Below, one piece after another: positions 1-7,040 of a stretch of 64,000 nucleotides of DNA (positions are counted from its first letter, which is position 1; the number at the start of each line of letters is the position of its first letter). This DNA is from Lachnospira hominis (ex Liu et al. 2021) (GTDB lineage Bacteria > Bacillota > Clostridia > Lachnospirales > Lachnospiraceae), in the NCBI RefSeq assembly GCF_014287955.1, contig NZ_JACOPD010000004.1, positions 1 through 64,000 on the forward strand, written 5' to 3'. A program made the translations under genes and the position numbers. Under the pieces are notes generated by a model. That model saw only the letters and a program-made list of their open reading frames with translations. It searched no databases and was not told the DNA's origin.

Positions 1-266
1 TAAAACAATCCACGGAGCGGCATGTTTGGATTGAACGTACTCTGATGCTCAAAAAGTGACATCTCACTTCCAAGAATAAAAGATATGTCATTCTTATAAG
101 ACATATAGACAATATCTTCAAGAGTAGTAACGGTTAAATCAGATACATCCGTATAGTCAGTACTATTCAACGCATTATACAAAGATAATAAATCCTTAGG
201 ATTTTTAAAGATAAACCGAAACAGGGCATCTTTGTGGTTCCGGTTTAGTAATGGTTCATTGGTCAA
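1..266 (-). CDS. Rpn-family nuclease/transposase-like protein, N-terminal part (runs off left edge)
   Basis: Reading the minus strand from a TTG at 266 gives an open frame that continues off the window. It begins MTNEPLLNRNHKDALFRFIF and continues with a segment rich in LYNALNSTDYTDVSDL and LEDIVYMSYKNDISF. This is the usual N-terminus of the Rpn family (PD-(D/E)XK recombination-promoting nuclease / putative transposase), which is abundant in Lachnospiraceae. An AGGAGG box (275-280 on the plus strand) lies 8 nt upstream of the TTG. The only nearby ATG is in another frame that stops at once, so TTG is the likely start. The catalytic residues lie outside the window, so activity cannot be judged. 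The family assignment is from memory of conserved N-terminal wording. Confidence 0.7.
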   Translation of the reverse strand, partial: MTNEPLLNRNHKDALFRFIFKNPKDLLSLYNALNSTDYTDVSDLTVTTLEDIVYMSYKNDISFILGSEMSLFEHQSTFNPNMPLRGLF

Positions 267-375
267 TAAGCAGTCCTCCTTAAAATAATATTTAATATAT
301 ATTAATAATATAGTAATATTTTAAATATGTCAATAGTATATTTTATAAAATAAAAATAATATGACTGACACTTAC

Positions 376-404
376 TTGACATTTATTGATGACAAGTATA
401 TAAT
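376..404 (+). promoter_or_regulatory. Consensus sigma-A promoter for the XRE regulator
   Basis: TTGACA at 376-381 and TATAAT at 399-404 are both perfect and separated by 17 bp, in the AT-rich gap upstream of the XRE gene. Confidence 0.8.
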
Positions 405-410
405 ACAAAA

Positions 411-428
411 TGACAAAGATAATTGTCA
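411..428. promoter_or_regulatory. Inverted repeat, candidate repressor operator
   Basis: TGACAA-N6-TTGTCA is a perfect 6-bp inverted repeat just after the -10 box, around the likely transcription start. Further TGACA copies occur at about 365, 377 and 391. Its position suits autoregulation by the small XRE protein encoded 40 bp downstream. That link is inference. Confidence 0.45.
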
Positions 429-468
429 ATATACATAAACTTTTTTTATAAAATTTTGGAGGTGTCTT

Positions 469-696
469 ATGATACTGCGAAATCGGTTAAAGGAACGCAG
501 AGCGGCACTTAATGTTAATCAGCAGGAGATGGGTGCGTTGTGTGGCGTATCAAGGCAGACGATAAGCCTTATAGAAAGAGGAGATTATTCACCGTCGGTT
601 ACTCTTGCGTTGACAATTGCCAAAGTATGCGGCGTTACAGTTGAAGAGGTATTTTATCTGGAGGAGGAAGAAAATAATGGAGAATCAGGAAATTAA
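469..696 (+). CDS. Small XRE-family transcriptional regulator
   Basis: A 75-residue protein that is almost entirely one helix-turn-helix domain. The recognition region reads ALCGVSRQTISLIERGDYSP, followed by the usual SVTLALTIAKVCGVTVEEVF. It belongs to the short Cro/CI-like repressors that sit beside small membrane-protein genes in Firmicutes. A GGAGG box precedes the ATG. The 3' end overlaps the next gene by 20 nt, which suggests translational coupling. A perfect promoter and an inverted repeat just upstream suggest autoregulation. The effector is unknown. Confidence 0.85.
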   Translation: MILRNRLKERRAALNVNQQEMGALCGVSRQTISLIERGDYSPSVTLALTIAKVCGVTVEEVFYLEEEENNGESGN

Positions 697-1477
697 AGAA
701 GCTAACAGGAAAGCTATGCCTATGTTTATATTATTGGTAATTGCAGGGGCGGCAGCCGGTGGTATAATGGGATTTGTAATTGCAAAATATGGATTGCATG
801 GATTTTCAGAAAATATTGAACGTGTGGCAGACGTATTTTCAACATTTGTTGCACCATGGATGATGTTTACAATAGCGGTTTTTGTTCCGTTAATATTAAG
901 CCCTTATTATATGAAAACTAAAAAAATGCTTTTGTCATGGGATGGTGAAGATGAAGAAATATCAGATGGCATAGAGAAAAGATTGTCGGTTATTATCTGG
1001 GTTACGAGTTGTGGACTTATTATTTCATATTTTCTTATTGGGGCAGTGTATTCAAAAGGTTTAGAAATATTTGATAATAATAAAGGCGGAATTTTACCGT
1101 TTAGCGTAGGTGTTGTAGCATTTATGGCTATTCTGGTTGAAGCTGTTATTTTTCAGCAGAAATGTGTGGATTTAGCTAAAATTATGAATCCCGAGAAAAA
1201 AGCATCTGTGTATGATATGAGATTTCAGAAAAAATGGATTGAAAGCTGTGATGAGGCCGAGAAAATTATAGTTGGAAAATGTGCATTTAAAGCATACAGC
1301 GTGACTAATAGCGTATGTTACGTATTGGAGATTGTTCTTGTTATTTGTGCACTTGCATTTGGAACGGGTTTTTTACCGGCACTCGTTGTATGTATAATAT
1401 GGCTGGTAAATACATCTGTATATTGTAGGGAATCTATGAAATATTCAAAAGCAGGTAATAAGATAAATTATGTATAG
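677..1477 (+). CDS. Multi-pass membrane protein, DUF3169-like
   Basis: A 266-residue hydrophobic protein. The ATG at 677 is preferred because GAGGAGG lies just upstream; the longer frame from 617 has no such site. Hydrophobic segments are visible near residues 14-35, 58-75, 105-125, 137-155 and two near the C-terminus. Small XRE regulators followed by a DUF3169-type membrane protein are a recurring pair in Firmicutes, and this gene overlaps the regulator by 20 nt. The DUF assignment rests on layout and general resemblance. No catalytic motif is visible and the function is unknown. Confidence 0.6.
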   Translation: MENQEIKEANRKAMPMFILLVIAGAAAGGIMGFVIAKYGLHGFSENIERVADVFSTFVAPWMMFTIAVFVPLILSPYYMKTKKMLLSWDGEDEEISDGIEKRLSVIIWVTSCGLIISYFLIGAVYSKGLEIFDNNKGGILPFSVGVVAFMAILVEAVIFQQKCVDLAKIMNPEKKASVYDMRFQKKWIESCDEAEKIIVGKCAFKAYSVTNSVCYVLEIVLVICALAFGTGFLPALVVCIIWLVNTSVYCRESMKYSKAGNKINYV

Positions 1478-1510
1478 TAAATCATAACAAAAGACAAGGA
1501 GAACAATAAT

Positions 1511-1804
1511 ATGACAGTATATCAGAGAGTTGTAATTATCGCAGCTGTCTGCCTTTGTATAGGTGGCATTATGATGTTATTGGATGTTCCGTTTATGACA
1601 AAAGGCATGAAACAAAAGTATACAGATGAATCTGTAAAATCATATTATAAAAAAGCCGGGGTATGTTACGTTATAATGGCAGTGGGTGCCGTTTTGGAAT
1701 CTGTTGCAAAATCCGGAACAGTGCTGTATGATGCCGGCTGGGTATTATTTATAGCCGGTGTTATTATTCCTATGTTTTTATCAAAGGGTTTACAGAGTAA
1801 ATAA
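1511..1804 (+). CDS. Small membrane protein of unknown function
   Basis: 97 residues with three hydrophobic stretches (about 7-28, 50-66 and 72-92) and a short charged loop between the first two. AAGGAG precedes the ATG. It is the third gene of the XRE/membrane-protein unit and probably shares its promoter. It resembles the small DUF3784-like proteins in general shape, but I do not recognise it firmly. Confidence 0.6.
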   Translation: MTVYQRVVIIAAVCLCIGGIMMLLDVPFMTKGMKQKYTDESVKSYYKKAGVCYVIMAVGAVLESVAKSGTVLYDAGWVLFIAGVIIPMFLSKGLQSK

Positions 1805-1884
1805 AGGGTGATTTTATACATTACGTGCAGCATAATCTGTGTGCGACACAGGCAAAAATAAGAAAAGAATTAAAGCTTGATAAA

Positions 1885-1922
1885 AATACACCTTGACATA
1901 TCTGATGCCGGGGGTGTATTAT
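1885..1922 (+). promoter_or_regulatory. Promoter with overlapping inverted repeat upstream of csoR-copA
   Basis: TTGACA (1893-1898) and TATTAT (1917-1922) are separated by 18 bp. The inverted repeat AATACACC (1885-1892) / GGTGTATT (1913-1920) brackets the spacer. This fits a repressible promoter for the copper genes. Confidence 0.5.
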
Positions 1923-1935
1923 TTTGCTCACAAAG

Positions 1936-1960
1936 ATACCATACAGGGGTATGCTATACC
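1936..1960. promoter_or_regulatory. Candidate CsoR operator
   Basis: The segment ATACCATACAGGGGTATGC followed by TATACC resembles Firmicute copper operators, which are A/T-flanked TACC...GGGGTA elements recognised by CsoR. It lies between the predicted promoter and the csoR start. The assignment is by eye. Confidence 0.4.
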
Positions 1961-2058
1961 TGGCGTTGCTTGTATGATTTTCTATGAAGTGCATTATATA
2001 CATTGTTATAAGATGTACGGTCACATAACAGAATTATATAGAAAGGCAGGTAAATGAA

Positions 2059-2355
2059 TTGGAAGAATGTGAACATTGCAGACATAAAGAACGTTCTGAT
2101 AAAGAATACAGGGATTTAATTAACAGATTAAGCAGAATAGAAGGACAGATAAGAGGAATTAAGGGAATGGTTGAAAAAGGTGCATATTGCCCGGATATTC
2201 TTATTCAGGTGTCGGCAGTTAATGCAGCACTTAACAGTTTTAACAAAGTTCTGCTTGCAAACCATATAAAATCCTGTGTTACTACAGATATTAGAGCCGG
2301 TAAGGAAGAGACTGTAGATGAACTTGTCACAGTGCTTCAGAAGCTTATGAAATAA
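2059..2355 (+). CDS. csoR: CsoR-type copper-sensing repressor
   Basis: A 98-residue all-helical metal-sensor repressor of the CsoR/RcnR family. It carries the family's RLSRIEGQIRGIKGMVE helix and the Cys-His-Cys copper ligands: Cys44 (YCPDIL), His69 and Cys73 (NHIKSC). An extra Cys/His-rich N-terminus (CEHCRHKE) may add metal contacts. The likely start is TTG at 2059; an ATG 5 nt earlier is in another frame. It sits 62 bp upstream of copA, and operator-like repeats lie upstream. It should repress copA and be released by Cu(I). The family is clear; copper specificity is inferred from the ligands and the neighbour. Confidence 0.88.
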   Translation: MEECEHCRHKERSDKEYRDLINRLSRIEGQIRGIKGMVEKGAYCPDILIQVSAVNAALNSFNKVLLANHIKSCVTTDIRAGKEETVDELVTVLQKLMK

Positions 2356-2417
2356 GAAAATCAGCTTAGCATAATAATAATTTTGTTAACTAAAAAACAG
2401 GCAGGTGATATTTAATT

Positions 2418-4994
2418 ATGAAACAGTATATAGTTACGGGAATGAGCTGTGCAGCGTGTAGCAGCCGTGTTGAGAAAGCTGTGTCAAAAGTAGAAGGAGT
2501 AGAGAACTGCTCGGTAAGCCTTCTTACCAATTCAATGGGAGTTGAAGGTACGGCAAGTGATGAAGCGGTAATAAAAGCTGTTGAAGATGCGGGATACGGA
2601 GCATCTTTAAAAACATCACATACGGCGTTGGATAAAAGTGGAACATCACAGAAGAGCGGTTCGCAGGGAATGTATGCGTCACAGGATGATATGTTAAAAG
2701 ACAGGGTGACACCTGTATTGAAAAAGAGACTTATAACATCTGTAGGATTTCTTATAGTGCTTATGTATATTTCAATGGGACATATGATGTGGGGCTGGCC
2801 GCTTCCGTCGATTCTTGAAGGCAACCATGTTGCAATGGGACTTATACAGATGCTTCTTACAATAATTATTATGGTTATTAACCAGAAGTTTTTTATAAGC
2901 GGATTTAGGGGTCTTTTGCATAAAGCACCTAACATGGATACGCTTGTTGCACTAGGTTCGGGTGCGGCGTTTGTATACAGCACATATGCATTGTTTGCTA
3001 TGACAGATGCACAAGTACGCATGGATATGGACGGCGTAATGCACTACATGCATGAATTTTATTTTGAATCAGCGGCTATGATTCTTACACTTATAACAGT
3101 CGGAAAGATGCTTGAAGCCCATTCAAAAGGAAAGACAACAGATGCGATAAAAAGCCTTATGAAGCTTGCACCCAAAACAGCTAATATAATACGTGACGGC
3201 AGTGAGTTAAATGTTCCCGTTGAAAATGTAAAAAAAGGTGATATATTTATTGTAAGACCAGGGGAAAATATACCTGTAGACGGTATTGTTGTCGAGGGAA
3301 GCAGTGCGGTAAACGAAGCAGCACTTACAGGTGAAAGCATACCTGTTGACAAGTCGGCGGGGGATAATGTTTCTGCGGCAACACTCAACCAGTCAGGATT
3401 TTTAAAGTGCGAAGCGTCAAGAGTCGGTGAAGATACAACACTTTCACAGATAATACAGATGGTAAGTGATGCAGCGGCAACAAAAGCTCCAATTGCGAAG
3501 ATAGCCGACAGGGTATCAGGCGTATTTGTTCCTGCTGTAATAACGATAGCCTTGATAACAATAGCGGTATGGCTTATTGCAGGTCAGTCTGTCGGATTTG
3601 CACTTGCAAGAGGAATATCAGTTCTTGTAATAAGCTGTCCGTGTGCTCTTGGGCTTGCAACACCTGTTGCAATTATGGTCGGTAACGGAATGGGTGCAAA
3701 AAACGGCATGATGTTTAAGACTGCGTCATCTCTTGAGGAAACAGGAAAGATTGATATAGTCGCACTTGATAAGACAGGAACTATAACGAGCGGTGAGCCT
3801 AAGGTTACAGATATAATATGTGCCGATGGCTTTGGAAAAAATGATTTGCTTGAAAATGCCTACTCTATTGAAATGCTCTCAGAGCATCCGCTTGCAAAAG
3901 CAGTTACAGGATATGTAAAAGACAATAAGAGAGATATTTTTAACAAAAAATACAATATTACGGAATTTCAGGCACTTGCAGGTAACGGATTATCAGGCAT
4001 AAACGGTGAAGATAAGATTACAGGCGGAAGTCTCAAATTTATGAGCAACACAGTAAATGTGCCTAAGGAAATGGATAAAAAAGCACAGGAACTTGCAGAG
4101 CAGGGAAAAACACCGCTTTTGTTTGCTAAGAATGATAAACTTCTCGGAATTATAGCTGTTGCCGATGTTATAAAAGAAGAAAGCGGTCAGGCTGTAAAAG
4201 AACTTCACGACATGGGCGTAAGAGTTGTGATGCTTACGGGAGATAATGAAAGAACCGCCAAAGCAATAGGAAGACAGGCTGGTGTCGATGAAGTTATAGC
4301 GGGAGTTCTTCCTGATGGAAAAGAAGCTGTTATAAGAAAACTTAAAGAAAGCGGCAAGGTTGCAATGGTTGGTGACGGAATCAACGATGCACCCGCTCTT
4401 ACAAGAGCGGACATAGGTATTGCAATCGGTGCGGGAACTGACATAGCCATAGATGCGGCTGATATAGTTCTTATGAAGAGCCGTCTCACAGACGTTTCTG
4501 CGGCAATAAGATTAAGCCGTGCAACATTAAGAAATATCCACGAAAATTTATTCTGGGCATTCTTTTACAATATAATCGGAATACCGCTTGCGGCCGGTGT
4601 ATGGATTCCATTATTCGGATGGACATTAAATCCGATGTTTGGTGCTGCAGCAATGAGTCTTTCAAGCTTCTGCGTTGTAACAAATGCATTGAGACTGAAT
4701 CTTTTCAAGGTATATGATGCTTCACATGACAGAAAACGTGTAAAAAAGCATGATAATAATAAAAACAGTAAAGGAGAAAAAAATATGGAAAAGACACTTA
4801 ATATCGAAGGAATGATGTGCGGACACTGCGAGGCAAGAGTAAAGAAAGCTCTTGAAGCACTTGCACAGGTAGATGAGGCTGTAGTAAGCCATGAGAGTGG
4901 TACGGCAGTAGTAAAGCTTAATGTTGATGTTGACAATGCTGTTCTTAAAGAAGCTGTTGAGGCACAGGACTACAAAGTTACAGGAATCAACTAA
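2418..4994 (+). CDS. copA: Copper-exporting P1B-type ATPase with C-terminal CopZ-like domain
   Basis: An 858-residue ATPase that exports Cu(I) across the membrane. An N-terminal HMA domain carries GMSCAAC (Cys11, Cys14). The core shows TGES, the membrane SCPCAL metal site, DKTGT (phosphorylated Asp), SEHPLA and GDGINDAP. The last membrane helices contain YNIIGIP and MSLSS, typical of the Cu(I) subgroup. Unusually, a second HMA domain (residues 790-858, MMCGHC at 800-804) is fused after a Lys/Asn-rich linker. An AAAGGAG site and ATG lie exactly at its start, so a free CopZ-like chaperone may also be made. The gene follows csoR and is probably co-transcribed with it. It is somewhat longer than ordinary CopA because of the fusion. 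Confidence 0.93.
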   Translation: MKQYIVTGMSCAACSSRVEKAVSKVEGVENCSVSLLTNSMGVEGTASDEAVIKAVEDAGYGASLKTSHTALDKSGTSQKSGSQGMYASQDDMLKDRVTPVLKKRLITSVGFLIVLMYISMGHMMWGWPLPSILEGNHVAMGLIQMLLTIIIMVINQKFFISGFRGLLHKAPNMDTLVALGSGAAFVYSTYALFAMTDAQVRMDMDGVMHYMHEFYFESAAMILTLITVGKMLEAHSKGKTTDAIKSLMKLAPKTANIIRDGSELNVPVENVKKGDIFIVRPGENIPVDGIVVEGSSAVNEAALTGESIPVDKSAGDNVSAATLNQSGFLKCEASRVGEDTTLSQIIQMVSDAAATKAPIAKIADRVSGVFVPAVITIALITIAVWLIAGQSVGFALARGISVLVISCPCALGLATPVAIMVGNGMGAKNGMMFKTASSLEETGKIDIVALDKTGTITSGEPKVTDIICADGFGKNDLLENAYSIEMLSEHPLAKAVTGYVKDNKRDIFNKKYNITEFQALAGNGLSGINGEDKITGGSLKFMSNTVNVPKEMDKKAQELAEQGKTPLLFAKNDKLLGIIAVADVIKEESGQAVKELHDMGVRVVMLTGDNERTAKAIGRQAGVDEVIAGVLPDGKEAVIRKLKESGKVAMVGDGINDAPALTRADIGIAIGAGTDIAIDAADIVLMKSRLTDVSAAIRLSRATLRNIHENLFWAFFYNIIGIPLAAGVWIPLFGWTLNPMFGAAAMSLSSFCVVTNALRLNLFKVYDASHDRKRVKKHDNNKNSKGEKNMEKTLNIEGMMCGHCEARVKKALEALAQVDEAVVSHESGTAVVKLNVDVDNAVLKEAVEAQDYKVTGIN
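4770..4787 (+). promoter_or_regulatory. Internal ribosome-binding site and start for a free CopZ-like domain
   Basis: AAAGGAG at 4770-4776, then 8 nt, then ATG at 4785-4787, in frame within copA. Translation from here would give a 69-residue CopZ-like protein (4785-4994). The spacing and strength match the window's real start sites. Confidence 0.6.
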
Positions 4995-5064
4995 ATCATA
5001 AATAATTATAAAATTGCAAAAATATCAGAAATCACAAAAAATATTGGAAGGCAGGTAAAGACAG

Positions 5065-5592
5065 ATGAACGAAATCATAGAAAACATGAAGACAAGAAGA
5101 AGTATAAGAAAATTTAAGTCAGATGCACTTCCTCAAGATGTGCTTGACAGAATTCTTGAAGCCGGAACATATGCCCCGACAGGAATGGCAGCACAGTCCC
5201 CTGTTATAATTGCGGTTACAAACAAAGAGCTCAGGGATAAGTTATCTGCTATGAATGCAAAGATTATGGGAAAACCTGAAGATTTTGACCCGTTTTACAA
5301 TGCACCAGTTGTTCTTGTTGTGCTTGCGGATAAAAGCAGGCCGACACACGTTTATGACGGAAGCCTTGTGATGGGAAATCTTATGCTTGCGGCACATTCA
5401 GAGGGAATCGGAAGCTGCTGGATTCATCGTGCAAAGGAAACATTTGAAAGCGAAGAGGGAAAGAATATCCTTAAAGAGCTTGGAATTACAGGTGATTATG
5501 AGGGCATAGGAAACTGTGTACTCGGTTATGCGGATGGTGATGAACCTAAGGCTCACCCGATTAAGGACAATTATGTATACTATGTAAAGTAA
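5065..5592 (+). CDS. Nitroreductase-family flavoprotein
   Basis: A 175-residue FMN-dependent oxidoreductase of the NfsB/nitroreductase fold. The N-terminus MKTRRSIRKF is the classic FMN-phosphate-binding start. The segment APTGMAAQSPVIIAV and the later GSCWIHRAKE and NCVLGYAD are typical conserved stretches. It is 70 bp downstream of copA with its own AAGGCAGG site, so it may share the copper transcript or be independent. A large-loop terminator-like hairpin follows. The natural substrate is unknown. Confidence 0.88.
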   Translation: MNEIIENMKTRRSIRKFKSDALPQDVLDRILEAGTYAPTGMAAQSPVIIAVTNKELRDKLSAMNAKIMGKPEDFDPFYNAPVVLVVLADKSRPTHVYDGSLVMGNLMLAAHSEGIGSCWIHRAKETFESEEGKNILKELGITGDYEGIGNCVLGYADGDEPKAHPIKDNYVYYVK

Positions 5593-5667
5593 ATATTGAT
5601 AGAAATATCAAAAAAGTAAATATTGAATCTTTCCCCAAATGTAGTAATATAAGATTGAATTTTATGG

Positions 5668-5729
5668 AAAGGGGCTGCCGCTATAATGATTAATTTTGAA
5701 CGATTAATTTACATACGGCAGCCCTTTTT
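5668..5729 (+). terminator. Large-loop hairpin ending in a T-run
   Basis: AAAGGGGCTGCCG (5668-5680) pairs with CGGCAGCCCTTTTT (5716-5729) across a 35-nt AT-rich loop, and the right arm ends in five T. It probably terminates the nitroreductase transcript. It lies directly before the aminotransferase start, so it could also act as an attenuator. Confidence 0.6.
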
Positions 5730-5754
5730 AAGAAAGGTATTAACAGGTATATTA

Positions 5755-6939
5755 ATGAGAGAATTAAGTCAGAGAACATCACAATTTACGGATTCAGTAA
5801 TAAGAAGAATGACAAGAGTTGCCAATAAGTACGGTGCAGTTAATTTATCACAGGGATTTCCTGATTTCGACCCGCCAGAAGCCATTACAGACAGGCTGGC
5901 AGAGGTTGCAGGCGAAGGTCCTCACCAGTATGCACTCACATGGGGAGCAAAGAATTTCAGGGATGCACTTGCGGCAAAACAGGAGCATTTTTCGGGAATG
6001 AAAATAGATGCAGAAAGTGAAATAGTAGTTACATGTGGAAGCACAGAAGCTATGATGGCAGCAATGATGTCGGTTGTAAATCCGGGAGATAAAGTTATCA
6101 TTTTTTCGCCTTTTTATGAAAATTATGGTGCTGATACAATACTTTCGGGAGCAGAGCCGGTTTACGTTCCTTTAGTACCGCCTGAATTTAAGTTTGATGC
6201 TAATGTACTTGAAGATGCATTTAAAACAGGAGCAAAAGCACTTATTTTGTGTAACCCTTCAAATCCCTGCGGCAAAGTATTTACAGAGGAAGAACTTAAA
6301 ATTATATCAGAACTTGCAATAAAATATGATACATATGTTATAACAGATGAAGTATATGAGCATATTATTTATGAACCGAATAAACATACATATATTTCAA
6401 CGCTTCCGGGAATGAGAGAGAGAACAATTATATGTAATTCGCTTTCAAAAACCTATTCAATTACGGGCTGGAGGCTTGGATATGTTATTGCAAATCCACA
6501 GATTGCAGACAGAGTAAAGAAAGTGCATGATTTCCTTACAGTAGGAGCTGCAGCACCGCTTATGGAGGCGGCAGTTACTGGTTTGAAATTCGGTGATGAC
6601 TATTATAAAGAACTTCAGAACCATTATACACATATGAAAAATCTGTTCTGTGACGGTTTAAAAACTCTCGGACTTACATTTAGTGAGCCGCAGGGAGCTT
6701 ATTACGTACTTATGGATGTTTCAGAATTTGGTGTAAAGGATGATGTGAAATTCTGTGAGTGGATGACACAGCATGTCGGAGTTGCGGCAGTTCCGGGTTC
6801 TAGCTTTTTCAGGGAAGATATCCATTCACTTGTAAGATTTCATTTTGCAAAGAAAGACAATACGTTAAATGCGGCTCTTGATAATCTTTCATCATTAAGA
6901 AAAAAATGTGCTGATGCACAAAATGTCATTTGGAGATAA
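5755..6939 (+). CDS. PLP-dependent aminotransferase, class I/II
   Basis: A 394-residue aspartate/aromatic-type aminotransferase of fold type I. Recognisable parts are NLSQGFPDFDPP, the ILCNPSNPCGKVF segment, DEVYEH, and NSLSKTYSITGWRLGY with the lysine that binds pyridoxal phosphate. RFHFAKK near the end holds the substrate-carboxylate arginine. The ATG at 5755 is chosen because the upstream in-frame start at 5686 lies inside the loop of a hairpin. The amino-acid specificity cannot be told from the sequence. It stands alone between the nitroreductase and the ABC exporter. Confidence 0.88.
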   Translation: MRELSQRTSQFTDSVIRRMTRVANKYGAVNLSQGFPDFDPPEAITDRLAEVAGEGPHQYALTWGAKNFRDALAAKQEHFSGMKIDAESEIVVTCGSTEAMMAAMMSVVNPGDKVIIFSPFYENYGADTILSGAEPVYVPLVPPEFKFDANVLEDAFKTGAKALILCNPSNPCGKVFTEEELKIISELAIKYDTYVITDEVYEHIIYEPNKHTYISTLPGMRERTIICNSLSKTYSITGWRLGYVIANPQIADRVKKVHDFLTVGAAAPLMEAAVTGLKFGDDYYKELQNHYTHMKNLFCDGLKTLGLTFSEPQGAYYVLMDVSEFGVKDDVKFCEWMTQHVGVAAVPGSSFFREDIHSLVRFHFAKKDNTLNAALDNLSSLRKKCADAQNVIWR

Positions 6940-7040
6940 TAATTTTTATATTTTTTTAAGAAAAACTCATATTAATTTTCTTTATATTCGTACCCCATAG
7001 TGGTAATATCTAGAAATGCAATTGGAAAAGGAGAGAGACT

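Noticed and set aside
2390..3022. 210-codon minus-strand frame over copA
   Set aside because: Antisense to the HMA domain and first membrane helices of CopA, with no ribosome-binding site and no recognisable domain.
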